Origin: Gadus chalcogrammus
Taxonomy: Eukaryota > Chordata > Actinopteri > Gadiformes > Gadidae
Length of the DNA: 64,000 bases
Direction of reading: 5' to 3'
Assembly: GCF_026213295.1 (NCBI RefSeq)
Contig: NC_079420.1
Coordinates: 4,486,268 to 4,550,267, forward strand
The notes under the pieces were generated by a model. It worked only from the letters and a program-made list of their open reading frames with translations. It did not search any database and was not told where the DNA came from. Shown here piece after piece: positions 11,640 through 26,870 of this stretch. Both the position numbers and the translations under genes were made by a program. The stretch's first letter is position 1, and every line of letters begins with the position of its first letter.

Positions 11640-11856
11640 CATTATTCCTTTTCATTGTCCAGATTGCTGCCTTCTAGATTTTATCTCTGCACTGCTGTAT
11701 TTATTTGTACTACCATCATGACACACATTCTCCATGTGGATATTTTATTTCATCATCTTGTTTATGTGGTATGCTGTGTGTGATGTCTTCATGCTACTGT
11801 GACGTTGAATTTCCCCTGGGGATCAATAACGTTTACGTCTGTCTGTCTGTCCGTCC

Positions 11857-11891
<35 letters not shown>
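11640..11891 (+). mobile_element. 3' end of a LINE/SINE-type retroposon with (GTCT)n tail
   Basis: The hairpin word ttgaatttcccctgggg then atcaataacgttt lies at about 11805-11833 and is followed directly by about 55 bp of (GTCT)n at 11837-11891. A small stem (tttcccc/gggga) followed by an 'atcaataaagt'-like word and a tetranucleotide tail is the recurrent 3' end of many fish L2/CR1-like LINEs and the SINEs that borrow it. No reading frame is preserved, so the copy is a severely truncated tail. Its 5' limit is approximate. Confidence 0.65.
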
Positions 11892-12378
11892 ATACGTCCC
11901 ATACTCCCTTGCCTGCTACTCCGATCACCATATGGCTCTCCTGCAGATCCTAGATCACAACAGCTATAGATCCTGTGTTGCTCACACCATGGCTGTGGCG
12001 TGATCACACCCTGGTTTCACCCGTCATCCGAGCACAGGCAACCCTTCATGTGCATCCATTTTATGCATAGCATTATTGCACTGCCCCCGCCCGGAAAAAC
12101 GGTAGTTCATTTCTGGTGTTTTGTCAGTGTTGCAGGTGCTAGAAAGGCTTAAACTGTGATTATGGATAAACCTGCAAAATTAATGTAGGTTTATTCATGA
12201 ATGTGGATAAACCTACTGTGTGAATTTACAGTGCATGAATGTCAATGTGTGTCCACAAAACATACCCCCATTGCCCTGGCACCATACACACCGAAATGTG
12301 GCATGCCACTAGGAAAACACCTTTTATCCCGTATTTGATAGTAAGAAAGTTGCCAACTCTTATCCTCTGGCAAGATAG

Positions 12379-12740
12379 TTAAAGGACAAGTCCGGTATTT
12401 TGAACATTGAGCCCCCTTTCTGGTTTGTCCAGGATGAAATAGAGAGGTTAACACCGACATTTTGAATATTGGTCCTATCTCGGGTATTTGGCTAATTTCG
12501 AAACGCCCCTGCCTGCTTCACAATGGCTGGCTATGTGCATTCACAAACCTGTCCTTGAAACACCCCTCAACGTTTGTTTTTAGAAATGTGAAACTCATCG
12601 AGTGGTTGGTGGTGTTCGGTGATGTTCCTAATCAAGTATCGTAGTGAAATACAGTTTTTGTCGTGTTTTGTGGATTTACAAAATGCCAAATAAAACAGGA
12701 CAAAACGGTATTTCGCTATAATACTGTCCCCGTCCTTTAA
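12379..12740. mobile_element. piggyBac-like MITE bounded by TTAA
   Basis: The element starts ttaaaggacaagtccggtat (12379) and ends atactgtccccgtcctttaa (12740). The ends are inverted copies (ttaaaggac, g, agtat in common), each beginning with TTAA, the target-site duplication of piggyBac elements. Length is 362 bp. The interior has no transposase frame, so mobilisation would depend on an enzyme supplied elsewhere. The interior wording (tttgaacattgagccccc, tggctatgtgcattcacaaa) is like a repeat common in fish genomes, from memory. Confidence 0.78.
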
Positions 12741-13542
12741 CCTAGCCCAAGTTAAATTTTAGTTTGGTTTTTGTTTAATTTCTCCTATGTAGGGCAACCG
12801 AACGAGTGCATAGGATTTCCCTGGAAGTCCCTTTGATAATGGTTCCTGCTAAATTACTTAATAGTTCTTCATCTTCATATTTAGGCACAGTGCATGCAAT
12901 TCAAAGCTCTATTTGTATACCCAAGAGAAACGCTTATGAAGAGAGCCGTAAGCCCTTCTCTCAAGTAAAACAACAGAATAAACGTGTTTTTTTAACACTT
13001 GTTACCATCCATGGCCCAAAGTGGTTAGCGAACGCGCCACCCAACATCTGGCACGTTGTCAGAAGCTCCAGTCCTGCACACCTGAGGACTGGTGTTTTGA
13101 CACACATTGAGCACAACGCCGCCGGGTCCTTCCCTCCCGGAGCCCCTCGCTTGTTTTCTCTAGCGGTGCGGAGCAGCTGGCTGTGACATACTACGCTATA
13201 CAGTTCGACGTGTTTTGATGAACCGACATATTGTTATTCTTTGGAGGGGTAGGTCTGCATCTCCTCGGTCGGTTTATCTGGCCAGTGTTTTTCCGGCTCA
13301 TCATTTTGCCTGACGACCATGAAAGCGCAGGAAGTGTTTTCTGGCAACGCTGGTGGATGGCAGGTGTTGCCCAGCGTGGGATTGACCGTGAAATATCCGA
13401 AGGGCGTTTTACTACCAGGCGCTGAGTCAGCCGTTGGTGCTTGTTAGGGGGATACTTTTTCTTTTTTGCTCTCTAATCTTAGAGATTGAATAACGATGGA
13501 CATGCATTGTTTTACCGTATTATGCAGGCTGTGGGAAGGAAA

Positions 13543-13543
<1 letters not shown>
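12741..13543. other. Single-copy DNA, GC-richer than surroundings
   Basis: A 126-codon plus-strand frame (12806-13186) has no recognisable domain. The words around 13020-13080 (tggttagcgaacgcgcc) look faintly like a polymerase III A box, but there is no B box. Nothing else was seen. Confidence 0.35.

Positions 13544-13594
<51 letters not shown>
13544..13594. repeat. (TG)n microsatellite
   Basis: A pure TG tract of about 50 bp. Confidence 0.97.
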
Positions 13595-16420
<2,826 letters not shown>

Positions 16421-16504
16421 TAGTCAGCTTGGCTTGGTCGGCCTCCAGGCTGTAAGCTATAGGCTAAAGGCTCATTAATGTACTCCCACAGCTCATATGG
16501 ACCT

Positions 16505-16936
16505 CCTCTCTGGCCCTGATCTAGCCCTGCTCTAGCCCTCCTCTAGCCCTCCTCTAGCCCTCCTCTGGCCCTCTGGTCCTCCTCTAGCCCTCCTCTGGCC
16601 CTCCTCTAGCCCTCCTCTGGCCCTCCTCTAGCCCTCCTCTAGCCCTCCTCTAGCCCTCCTCTGGCCCTCCTCTGGCCCTCCTCTGGCCCTCCTCTGGTCC
16701 TCCTCTGGCCCTCCTCTGGTCCTCCTCTAGCCCTCCTCTAGCCCTCCTCTGGCCCTCCTCTAGCCCTCCTCTAGCCCTCCTCTAGCCCTCCTCTGGCCCT
16801 CCTCTGGCCCTCCTCTAGCCCTCCTCTAGCCCTCCTCTAGCCCTCCTCTGGCCCTCCTCTGGCCCTCCTCTGGCCCTCCTCTAGCCCTCCTCTAGCCCTT
16901 CTCTAGCCCTCCTCTAGCCCTTCTCTGGCCCTCCCT
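16505..16936. repeat. 11-bp minisatellite, about 39 copies
   Basis: The unit is cctctagccct, alternating with cctctggccct and a few cctctggtcct and cttctagccct variants. Apart from one shortened unit near 16568-16577 the phase is kept throughout. The variant order is not random: blocks of three TAG units followed by two or three TGG units recur, which suggests expansion of a larger block. The minus strand carries regularly spaced G-runs (agggc..gagg), so quadruplex formation is possible. Confidence 0.95.
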
Positions 16937-17267
16937 TCCCTGTGGCTTGGGGAGTTAAGGAGGAACCGACCCGTTCTCTGTGACACTCTGTCACTGAGCC
17001 CCTTGGTCTCATGGTCTTAAATCATTTGCTCCGGGATCAATAAAGCCATCTGTACCCCTGCTGTCTGTCCGTGCCTTAGGTACAAGGCTCTGCTCCGTCT
17101 CTGGGGGAGGGCTGCCAATGTGTGCATGCTGAGCCGACCATATATAGAGGCGTGAGACTGTTGGCCTGAGATCTTGAGGGGCTAAGACCTGAGGTGCAAC
17201 CGCAAGAGCGTTCCCTGCTAACTACCCCCCCATGTAGAGACTGTAGATCTACACCACGGGCTGGCAT

Positions 17268-17335
17268 CCATCCATTCGTCCATTCCCCCTTTCATCCACC
17301 CATCCACCTATCAATTCATCCATTCATCCACCCAT
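17268..17335. repeat. Degenerate (ATCC)n tetranucleotide repeat
   Basis: Repeated atccatccattc, ttcatccaccc and similar words, diverged. Related to the larger tract at 19128-19395. Confidence 0.8.
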
Positions 17336-17570
17336 CTTTTATTACCTAACACAATTTACTTTACGCTTTGACTGACCTTAATACACTGAGCCGTTTTTTA
17401 TCTCGCCTCGTCCAGGTCTTTATGCAGTAAATATAATGTCTGGTTTCATAATATCAAGACAAATTAACACGTTTTTACTGTCAGTTGGCATACATATGAG
17501 CAGATGAACCAAAAAAATAATTGTTCTGCACAATTGAGCATCGCGCCTATTTTGGATGCACTCTGGCACT

Positions 17571-17613
17571 GTGTGTGTGTGTGTGTGCGTGTGCGTGCGT
17601 GCGTGCGTGCGTT
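17571..17613. repeat. (GT)n/(GCGT)n compound microsatellite
   Basis: Ten bp or more of pure GT grades into five GCGT tetranucleotides. Confidence 0.93.
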
Positions 17614-19127
17614 CACCGCTCCCCCCCTGCTAGGTCCAATCGTTCCAGGCTATCGTTCCATCTGGCGCTACACTCCCAGCAGCTCTACTAGCGTTAGCTT
17701 GAAGCCTCTCTCTCCCATGCAGCATGACCCCTGAAGACACTGGGCCTGGGCCACTGTCCCGCCCCCCCCCGCCCACATCGCTGGCCTGTCGCAGCAACAG
17801 CGTCAGGCGCGTTGCCCTTTGGGTCGCCCGGGCCTCTTGGATAGTCTCACGGGCGAACATATGCAGGTCCGATTAGCATATGGCTCAGAGTGGCTGGCCT
17901 GCAGCAGGCAGCCGCAGGGGCTGGCAGGCCAGGCTGGAGGGGGCAGGCTGTAATTGATTCAGGCGCTCTCCCTGAAGCGGGCCAGGGGGGGTGGGGGTTG
18001 GGAGCAGGTTCATACCTCAAACTGGTGGTAAGCATAACGGCACTAATTTGGCTTGGAGACGGTGTTAAGGTTAAGACTGCAATATAGTGGCCTGGTTTGC
18101 TGTGCTTCATTGATAGATGCTGATCTACTCTAGATGCTTGAGAGGCAGACGGACGGACAAACAGAGAGCCGGACAGGAGTTAGCCTGCTAGGGATGAGTT
18201 GTTCTGTACAACAGGATATGTAATGGGTGCCTGTTTTCAGTGTTTATTGGGGTCTCCTTGGGGTCTCAGGGATAGTTTATCAATCATTTAAATGCCAACA
18301 AAGAGAAAAACACACAGTGATGAATGGTTTTATTGTAAAAAAACACACATTGCACTAAGCTACGTTACCCCACGCATTGAGCTTATCATGCTATATTCTT
18401 TGGAAGTAGCATTGTCAAAGCTGTGTCGAAACAGGCGTATCGTAGTGTTACAATTACTTCCGCATGATAATTAAAAAATCCTTTTCCAAAAGATCCTTTA
18501 TCCCAACAGGTGAGTCCCCATCAGGCTCCAATGCCAACGTTGTTTTGGCAAGGGAGCCCTCCCCAGCCCATGTTTAATTTCCACTCAACGATTCATTTTT
18601 CTCCGCTAAGCAGCAAACCCCATGTGTGTGCCGACAGCTCCCATGTCGCACACTGGGCTCTCTGTCATTTCCCCGCCTGCAATGTCACTTCAATTATTCA
18701 TTAAAAAGTTCAGTCACTCAGCACTGTTGTCTGGCATCTGATATAAAAAAAAAGTCCAACTCTTGACATTCAGAGGGAGGCAACAAAGACGTGCGGAAAT
18801 CGATCGGGCGCTCGTTGGCAGAGGGCAGGGAGACGGCTGAGGTTTGTTTTGGCGGACTGCAGAGATAGCCGCTGAATTGAGAGTGCAGTACTTTTTTAGA
18901 CTGCCAGTCACTGTGTCATTTTTGCGAAAGGTCCAAAATTGTGCATAGAGTGGGCTTATGTCATCATCAAAATGTGGATTCCGCCGTGTAAATGCTCATA
19001 TTTCCGCAGGTCCGATCCATTTAGCCGAGGTGGGATGCAGCACATAATCAGACATTTGGAATATAAGGCTATCGCCAAATCGAGTCTGATTAGTTTGATT
19101 GTTTGGATTTTGCCTTGCGGACATCAC
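17614..19127. other. Single-copy DNA; GC-rich first third
   Basis: The stretch 17620-18010 is GC-rich with C- and G-runs but no coherent frame. The remainder is AT-rich and shows nothing recognisable. Confidence 0.45.
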
Positions 19128-19395
19128 TACCCATTCACCCACCAATCAAGCCATCCATCATTCCATCCATCCACCAATTAATCCATCCATCCATCCATCC
19201 ATTCACCCGTTCATCCACTTATCCACCCATCCACCCATCAATTCATCCATACATCCATCCGTTGACCCATTCATTCACTATTCTACAAATTCATCCATCC
19301 ATCCGTTCATCCGTACTTTCACCCATTCGTCCACTATTCTACCCATTCATCCATTCATCAATCTATCCATCCATTCAACCACCCACCCATCTGTA
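19128..19395. repeat. Degenerate (ATCC)n repeat, about 270 bp
   Basis: Words such as atccatccattcaccc, ttcatccacttatccaccca and atccatccgtt recur with many substitutions. The frame stays open in two phases as Ile-His-Pro-Ser repeats. Chance openness of a stop-poor tetranucleotide repeat is enough to explain that. Confidence 0.92.
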
Positions 19396-20664
19396 CATTA
19401 CCTTCAGCTACTTATTCTTTGTCATGATTGTTAGTGGCTGGAACATTTCCCAACATAGTTCTGAATCATAATTCAATGTTAATCATTATCATACAAATCT
19501 TTGATGTTATCATTTCAAATAGAAATGTGGATGCCTTGGGAAGTTATTTATGCCCAAATAAAATGCACTTTCTGCTCTGCGTTGAACATACTGCTCTCAC
19601 ATACTTTTCTCACATACTGTACAAGTGCGTGAGTGTGTGCACACATGCTGGCGTGTGTATGTGTGTGTGTGTGTATGACTTTGTAGGATGTATGTACAAT
19701 TCTAGACTGGCATAGGCTGGGCAGCAATTGGTTCCCTAATATGGTCACGGCCTTATTTAAAAAAGGCTCCAGCCAATCAGAGTGAAACCCGGTTTGAAGT
19801 AAAGGAAAAACAACCACTCATCTTAAAATAGCCAAGCAGTTTCCTTGCAGGTTTCTGTTCATCTTTAAGCATTGTTATTCAGTCTGTTCAAACTGTTTTG
19901 ATTGTAGCCCGTTCCTCGGTGGCCACTTTATAACAGCGGACTTCAGCAGACCCCCTTGTTCATTATGAACTGAAACCCCCGCCCCATAGTGCTCATTGGA
20001 CTGTGGAGAAATCTCTCAACAGGATTGAGGCCAGAACGAATTGCGGAGAGAAACAGTACGTGAACTTGTGAGATCAGGATGGTATCAGGCAGCCAGAGGA
20101 AAGCTCATATGCACCTGTTTAGCAGTGGCAAGAGATCCATAGCATGGATCTACAGGAATCCAGCCATCAATACCAACACCACAACTGAGCAGTAATCTCG
20201 CCGCGGCGGGTTTGGCCCGGTGCCCGTCAGATGTCTGTATGATTTCCTCTGGTGTATTTAAAGGGCAAATTATTATTTACATTGCCAGCAGGGGCTGGAC
20301 AAATACCAAAGGACCAATTGGAGCGAATCAATATTGACATTTGCCAATCAGAGATAACAGATGTTACCGCAGGACTGGAACTCTGTTTGCACGGTGCAAC
20401 GCCCCAGGATATCCTGCGTAAAATATAGACATTAAAAACGGACAACATTCATCACCCATTCCATCTTAATGTTAGATATGTTAATTACATGTTTTATAAT
20501 TAATAAACGTCATATTTTATAATTGTTTGAGATGTGTTGTAATGATGCTGTAGTCCTCCGCTGGCTTAGCGAGGGCTAGCGGCCAGACCCTGACCCAGCA
20601 TTCATCCCTGTTCTGCTGCACAGGTCTTGGTATGTGGATCCATACGCTCCCCTGCACACGGCTT
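19396..20664. other. Single-copy DNA, nothing recognised
   Basis: Mixed composition. A short GT-rich stretch lies at about 19640-19676. No transposon ends or exon signals stand out. Confidence 0.5.
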
Positions 20665-20796
20665 ACCCCCCCCCCCCCCCCCGGGTGGACGGCCAGGTCA
20701 TTAGGGCTGCATGGTAGCCCAGCGCAAGAGATAACCCCCCCCCCCACCCCTTCAAGCAAATCCTCATCCGTTTCCATCCACAAACCTCTCTCTCTC

Positions 20797-20827
<31 letters not shown>

Positions 20828-20872
20828 CGCTCTCGCTCGCTCTCTCTCTCTCTCTTCCCCCTCTCGCTCTCG

Positions 20873-20965
<93 letters not shown>

Positions 20966-21037
20966 CCCTCTCGCTCTCTCTCTCTCTTCCCCCCCTCTCT
21001 CTCTCTCTTCCCCCCCCTCTCTCTCTCTCTCTCTCTT

Positions 21038-21088
<51 letters not shown>
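20665..21088. repeat. C-runs and long interrupted (CT)n tract
   Basis: C-runs of about 17 and 10 bp (near 20666-20682 and 20735-20744) precede about 300 bp of CT repeat (20786-21088), interrupted by cgctctcg and ccccc words. The interruptions tttcccccc(ctctct) recur several times with growing C-runs, suggesting internal duplications. Confidence 0.95.
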
Positions 21089-21091
<3 letters not shown>

Positions 21092-23159
21092 AATCTCTTT
21101 CTTTTTTTTGTCTCCCAGACTGACTCTCTCTGTCTCTCCTCCTCTTTGGCCATACATCTCTTTCCTACCTCCCTCTCTCCCAATACACAAATCTCTCTAT
21201 CGCTACATCTCTTCCATACCTAGCTCTAGCCCTTCCCTACAGTGTTCACTTAATCTCCGCCTCACATACACTCTCTCTTTCTCTTCCCCTTGTTATCCGT
21301 CTCGCTGGCTTTCCTTTCCCCTCTCTACCTGTAGTTGTGTTTGCTGGTCATGTTCACTTGTTCCTCCTAGGGTTTCTATCTCCCTTACTATTTTATAACA
21401 TTTGTTTAATCCAATGTCCCTGCTCCGTGTGATTGTCTATTGTAGTTAACAGGACATGAGAGTGGTGCAGGTGTTTGTGATAAAGGTGGTGGTGGAGATT
21501 ATATTGGAGTTTAACTTTGCTGCTTCATATTGGAGAGGCCAGGACTGGCCTGTAAACAAATACAAGTAAACGTTAAAAAAAGAACGGAAAAAAGGTTTTT
21601 GGATTAAAAGCATTTTAATCTTTGTGTCAAAACAAATATCAATGTTTCATATTTTGATTGATTGAATTATACATGTTACATTTGGAAAAGGGAAGTTTTT
21701 TATTTGAACCCGTAAATTCTTCAAAAAAACAACTGAAAGTCGGAAACTTGCATTTGATTACTTAGCCCACACCTTTTCAATAAAGTCGGCAATCACAAAT
21801 GTTCTATATTTGAATAGCCAAGCTAACATATCTGTGTCACTCATGCATAAAATGAACTTCTTCTTCCATCGACTTACCCAGTCACTAATAATGATAAAAC
21901 GGAGAATACAAAATAAAATGAATTTCATATTCAGTTTCATTGAGCTCACAAAAGTTACACACGTTATGTTTGATGATACAGCTGTTGTGGCGGAGCCGTC
22001 GATGGCGGCTCTGATGGTGTTGCGTTGCTTGTGATGCAATTGGAAATTCATTTGAAGATGGTGGTGGAGGTGATGTTGCTTGAGACATCGGAGAGGCCTT
22101 ACAGAATCTAAAGAAACAAATCATTAATTCCCTTCTTATTTCATTCCGCCTTCGTGGGCGAAGACTGCCGGGGAAGTCAAGAGGGGAATGGAATGGAATG
22201 GTGTGGCACATATGTAAGTGTTGGAATCTCCATGTGTGGCGAACACGTATGTTATCAAATCATGCGATACGGAGCCCCCAATTCGCCCAGACACTTTATT
22301 TGGCACTCAAAAAACACGCTTGCCCGGCCTGAGGAGAAAGATGGAGGAACGGAGGGGGGCGGGGGCGGCGTTTGACGTGTATAATATTAATGTGCTACTC
22401 AAGAGCTAAACACTTCTCTGATAGCTGCACACTTAGCTGTACACTTCCAAAGTCACACGTTTTGTGTCTGGATTTACAGCGCGGGCGGATGAGGCTTAAA
22501 CTATTAGCGCTAGTGTTGTTGGTGAATGATTAATTCATTTTGCCCGTAATGGTTGCCTGCGCTTGCTCTCATTATTTGATTCTGTGTTTTTTTCTACCTG
22601 GCCCTGCATCAATTGAACGTAAAGCACATTAACCTGGAGAATGGCTAAGCATTTAATAATTACATCCATTATGGCTACTTCCTCTTTGGTTAGCCCATGC
22701 ACTCTGCCTGTGATGAATTCTCTCCGTGCCACTGTAGAACCGGAGCAACGCAGAGTCACCGCGTGCCGAAACATGCTGGAGGATTACTTAAATTACCGTG
22801 GTTCCCTAAAAAAAAAAAGGCAAATAAAACGGAACTAAGCACAAACAAAAACCATCGGGATAGTAAAGGATTTACAGTGTTCGACTTCCTGTTTGATCCC
22901 AATGGCTCAGCCTACCTGTCAGCGTCCTTCAAAGGCCTATGTGATCCTGGGCTCTGCGGGGCGCCCCCCCCTGCAGGGAAGGTTGAACCCGCTCCCTCCC
23001 TGGGCAAGGCTTCAGGGTGTCAAGAGGGGGGGGTGGAGGGGGGGGTTCAAAAAGGACCATGAGGTCCTTTATCCCTGTGGCCATTCATTCATTAAATCAC
23101 TGACCATAGCTAAAAATGATTTAGCCTCTTGTATTTCTTGTGTTTACATTTACTGCATG
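21089..23159. other. Single-copy DNA; CT-rich then AT-rich
   Basis: Pyrimidine-rich up to about 21320, then AT-rich. A G-rich patch lies at 23020-23047. No gene is recognisable. Confidence 0.45.
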
Positions 23160-23291
23160 TAAGGCTCTTTGCATTGTCATGTTGTACGCCGTGCGATTTA
23201 AATGGAGCCAAATGGGTGCTCCTGATGCAACGAATTTCAGCGTATGGACGAATTTCTCCTTTTGGACAATAACGATTTCTTGAACTGAACC
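23160..23291 (+). mobile_element. Probable LINE/SINE 3'-tail relic
   Basis: The words gaatttctccttttggacaa then taacgatttcttgaactgaac at about 23250-23291 match the fish retroposon 3'-end pattern (aatttcccc, loop, gggat.aataaag, then a short tail repeat ttgaac), with substitutions. No frame is left. The 5' limit is a guess. Confidence 0.45.
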
Positions 23292-25479
23292 ACCATCACA
23301 TTTACGTACAGCTCAATCCATTTCTCTCCTGGCATCCAAGGAGAGGATCATTTGAAAGGCCTCCTCTTCGCTGACCAATCGACCATCAGCATAGAGGAGG
23401 GCGGGGCCAGGGAAACACAGGGCCTGTGTTTCCTTGCATATTGCACGAGAGGTGACGAGCGGACCTCACAGAATGAGGCCTAAGCCCAATGGTCTGATCC
23501 ATCAGTGTAAACACTCTCCTGGGGGATCAGAGCCCTGCTGCTCTGCCCCAGCCTCTGTTCTCCTGCTAGCCACTAACTGTTCCCAGCTGCGTCAAGGCAG
23601 AAGCCTTCCTCATGCCAACAAGTGATCCCGGATCAATTATGCGCCGATGATGGCTTCATTAAGGAATCAAGTCCCCCGCTGGTCTTTCATTTGGGTCCTT
23701 TAAGTGACGTCCACAGGAAGGGGGGGTTTCAGAACCCCCTTCTGAAGTGTGATTTCAGAGGAGGGCCGGGTATGCTTGGTGAGGAAGGGTTCTGCGGTAT
23801 ATTTTAGGTTATGAGGAGGAGAATGGCTGCGTGCGATGGAGCGAGAGGCTATCCACGTATCCACCATGAACCGGTGCTCCATGCCAACAGCCCATTACTG
23901 GGCACGTGGCGTCTCTTTGGGGGGGGAACCGTAATTGATACCGCAGGCAATGACAAGCAGAAAAGCACCTCAAGTGTTTTCAAAGACGACGGGAGGGAGG
24001 GAGGCTGTGTCTGACATCTCTGTCCCCCCCTCCCCATCTGTCTTCAGTGGCCTGGTCCCATACACACTACAACCTCCCTCATAGTGTCTCTGGGTGGGGG
24101 GGGGATGGCCTTCAGGTTGGAAGTGAGGCAATACAGGTGGCAGGCAGTAAGGCAGAACAGGCAGACAGCAAGGCGGGTAGACAGAAAGTCCGGCAGGCCG
24201 ACAGTAAGACAGGGAGGCAGACAGGCCGTAGAAGAGCAGGGTCAGTGAGGAGAGCAAACAATCACGAGACAAACAAACTGTATGACAGGCAGAGAGACGG
24301 GCATTGAAGCAGGCAGGGCAGTCAGTAAGACTGGAAGGGATCATCGTCTCCCCACCAGCCCTCACATGCGTTGACAGATGTGAGCGTCCAGGTGTACTCG
24401 TGGGGACGAGCTGTGGGACTCATCAATTAGAGGTAATGTAGCGCCGACTCTAATTAACCACTCGGAGAGCCCCGCCACTCCCACTCAGGGGCTGGCCCCG
24501 CGCCTGTCCCTGTCTGCGCTCTGTGGTTAGTTCACAGTTCATTATTGACTCATTGATGATGACGTATCCAGCCCAGGAGAAACAACACTCACCAATTTGG
24601 TTTGGTTGGCGGAAGGGCACAGAGTTTTTTTTTTCAAATGATTTCATGTAATGGTTGAAAATTATGTCAATCCGAGATATAGATATTGGGGCCAGAGCTG
24701 TAGATCGGGCCTCACGCAGGGGGAAGCCATTGAATCTTTGGAGATAAATGGTGACAAAACGAGTTAGCCCTCGGTTGAAAGCAATAAGCAGGAAAGGTCA
24801 TATGCTTCTATGTGTGTGTGGATGTGTTTTCTCTGTATATAATGGCCTTTTGGTTATGAGCAAGGGCAGGTTCGGTTCTCCTCAGTTTAATATCTGGTAT
24901 TTCCAGTATAAGGGGACAAGAGCTTTGGCAGCTGGAGTCAAGAAAGGAGCTTGCTTCATTCGCTCCACACATTTCTTGGATCAATGAAGTACAATCGTTT
25001 TTTGTGTGTGCGGGTATGTGCGCGTTTATGTTGTGTGTATAATTTGTGTGAATGTGTGAGGTTGCAAGGTGGCTAGCATAACAGTAGAAACCTACTGCTT
25101 GGCGAGGGCATGCGTTATGCCGACTTGTTTTCACCGTCTGATTGCTTTGTTCTTAGCGACGTCTTTATCCACGTTAGAGAAGGACTTATGTTGTGACCTT
25201 TAAAGGTTATTTTCAGGCACAGAAGTAGAACTCGATCCATGGCCGTGTGTGAGTCACTTAAGCCTTGCTGTGCGATGGAGTGGCTGGCAATATGATTCAA
25301 TCGGCTCAACAACAACGCAATATAATTTGGCCGGCACAGACGGATAGCAATTTCAAGCCAATTTTCAACCCCAAAACAAAGTGCTAGCTTATGAGAATGC
25401 AGATTGAGCGCTTTCTACATTTACGTGATTGCATTATTTTCTCTTAGCTATTGTAGTCATAGTAGTACTTTCCTCTGTC
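23292..25479. other. Single-copy DNA with a degenerate GGCAGACAG-type repeat
   Basis: At about 24126-24320, words such as ggcaggcagtaaggcag, caggcagacagcaagg and gacagggaggcagacagg recur at roughly 15-25 bp without a fixed period, an old decayed tandem array. The rest holds G-runs (23719-23725, 24095-24104) and no genes. Confidence 0.5.
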
Positions 25480-25806
25480 CTTCCCTGCTTTCCCCTCGTT
25501 GCCCACCTCTCATCTCCTCATCAACTCTCTCTTCTCCACTCCTCTCTCCTCTCCTTGCCAACCTCCTCTCCTCTCATCACCTCTCACTTCTCCTCTCTCC
25601 TCTCTCCTTACCCACCTTCTCTTCTTATTCCCATTCACTTCTCCTCTCCTCCCTCGTTCCTCCTTACCAACCTCCTCTCCTCTCATCACCTCTCCTCTCT
25701 CCTCTCTCCTCTCTCCTTACCCACCTCCTCTCATCTCTTCTCGTCACCTCTTACTTCTCGTCTTTCCTTTCCTCTTTCCTTAACCAACCTCCTCTCATCT
25801 CCTCTC
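25480..25806. repeat. CTCCT-rich tract with a 109-117 bp higher-order repeat
   Basis: The phrase ccaacctcctctc recurs at 25558, 25667 and 25784 (spacing 109 and 117 bp). The first two are each followed by ctctcatcacctctc. The interior is degenerate CTCCT/CTCTCC. The purine-free strand bias could favour triplex DNA. Frames through it are Leu/Ser/Pro artefacts. Confidence 0.85.
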
Positions 25807-26161
25807 CCTTATCCAATCCTGCAATTCCTGCAGTTAAATATTACTCTTTGTAATATTTGTGCATATTTATAATTACTAGCCCAGTAAAACTGGCTAAATC
25901 ATTAGCCTTGAGTAAGATTGCTTTGCTGATAACTTTACCCGCAATAAAAAGGTATAATGATAACCCTGCTAAAATCGTTTCCCGAGGCCTGCCTGCCTCG
26001 GATGGTTTATGGCATTGTGTGTATCGGGTTTGACAGAGACCTAAGCTGACCTCCACGTTTGTCTGCCTGCATCAACACTTTATACTTTTGCATCAGTGCT
26101 CAGAGCATTTCTACTTGCTTCAGCTTTTTATTCAAAAAGTCTGCACTGTGCTGCACTGTGC

Positions 26162-26195
26162 AAATATACCAGTGCATGTCTGCACTGGTATATTT
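26162..26195. repeat. Perfect 15-bp hairpin with 4-nt loop
   Basis: The arms aaatataccagtgca (26162-26176) and tgcactggtatattt (26181-26195) are exact reverse complements around tgtc. Directly upstream is a perfect tandem copy of ctgcactgtg (26141-26160). The function is unknown. The stem is too short for a typical microRNA precursor by itself. Confidence 0.9.
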
Positions 26196-26814
26196 ACTAT
26201 TGTACCGCATCATACTTTTAATTTTATTTGTTCAATTATTGTCTTTCATTGCTTTTCAATGATTGTTTACAGGGAACTTAATTAGTTTTCCCTTTATACG
26301 CATAACTTTATATCCAATTTAGAAATATGAAAAAAAGCATTAGATCAAGTTGGAAACATCATCTAATACTGTGCTGTACAACTTTAAATTGAACATGACA
26401 GTGTGGCAGGCACACAATAGTTGTTGATTGCATGCACAGCAACAACCTCTCTGATTAGAAAAGGCTTCACATGTGATCGGGGCTTTCTGGGGAACGGGAG
26501 CAGGGCGAAGGGACAGGTATCTTAGTTCATTCCAAGGTTGACAACAACACCCAGCCTCGGATGTGGCAGACAAGTCACTAGGCATTCAGACTCAACCGCA
26601 AACCGCAAGTTCATGCAAGGTCCACTGCACCGCAAGTGTAGAACAATGATTGCAGGACATGTGATTAACAGGGCATGTGATAAACCGAGCACAAGGGTGC
26701 ACATCTGTCAGACACAGGGAATATAGTTATTATCAAAACAATTATTATTAATATTATGTTTATGAATACAAGCGTATTTTTTCTGCAGTGGAAGTAGTAG
26801 AATAATATAATATT

Positions 26815-26870
26815 TACATTTATTCATTCAGAATATACTTTTATCCAAAGCGACAAAGCTGAAAACAATC
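26815..26870 (-). mobile_element. SINE 3'-block relic
   Basis: Plus-strand words tttacatttattcattcag and acttttatccaaagcgac are the reverse complement of the fish SINE 3' block (gtcgctttggataaaag). No tRNA-like part was found next to it. Confidence 0.55.
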
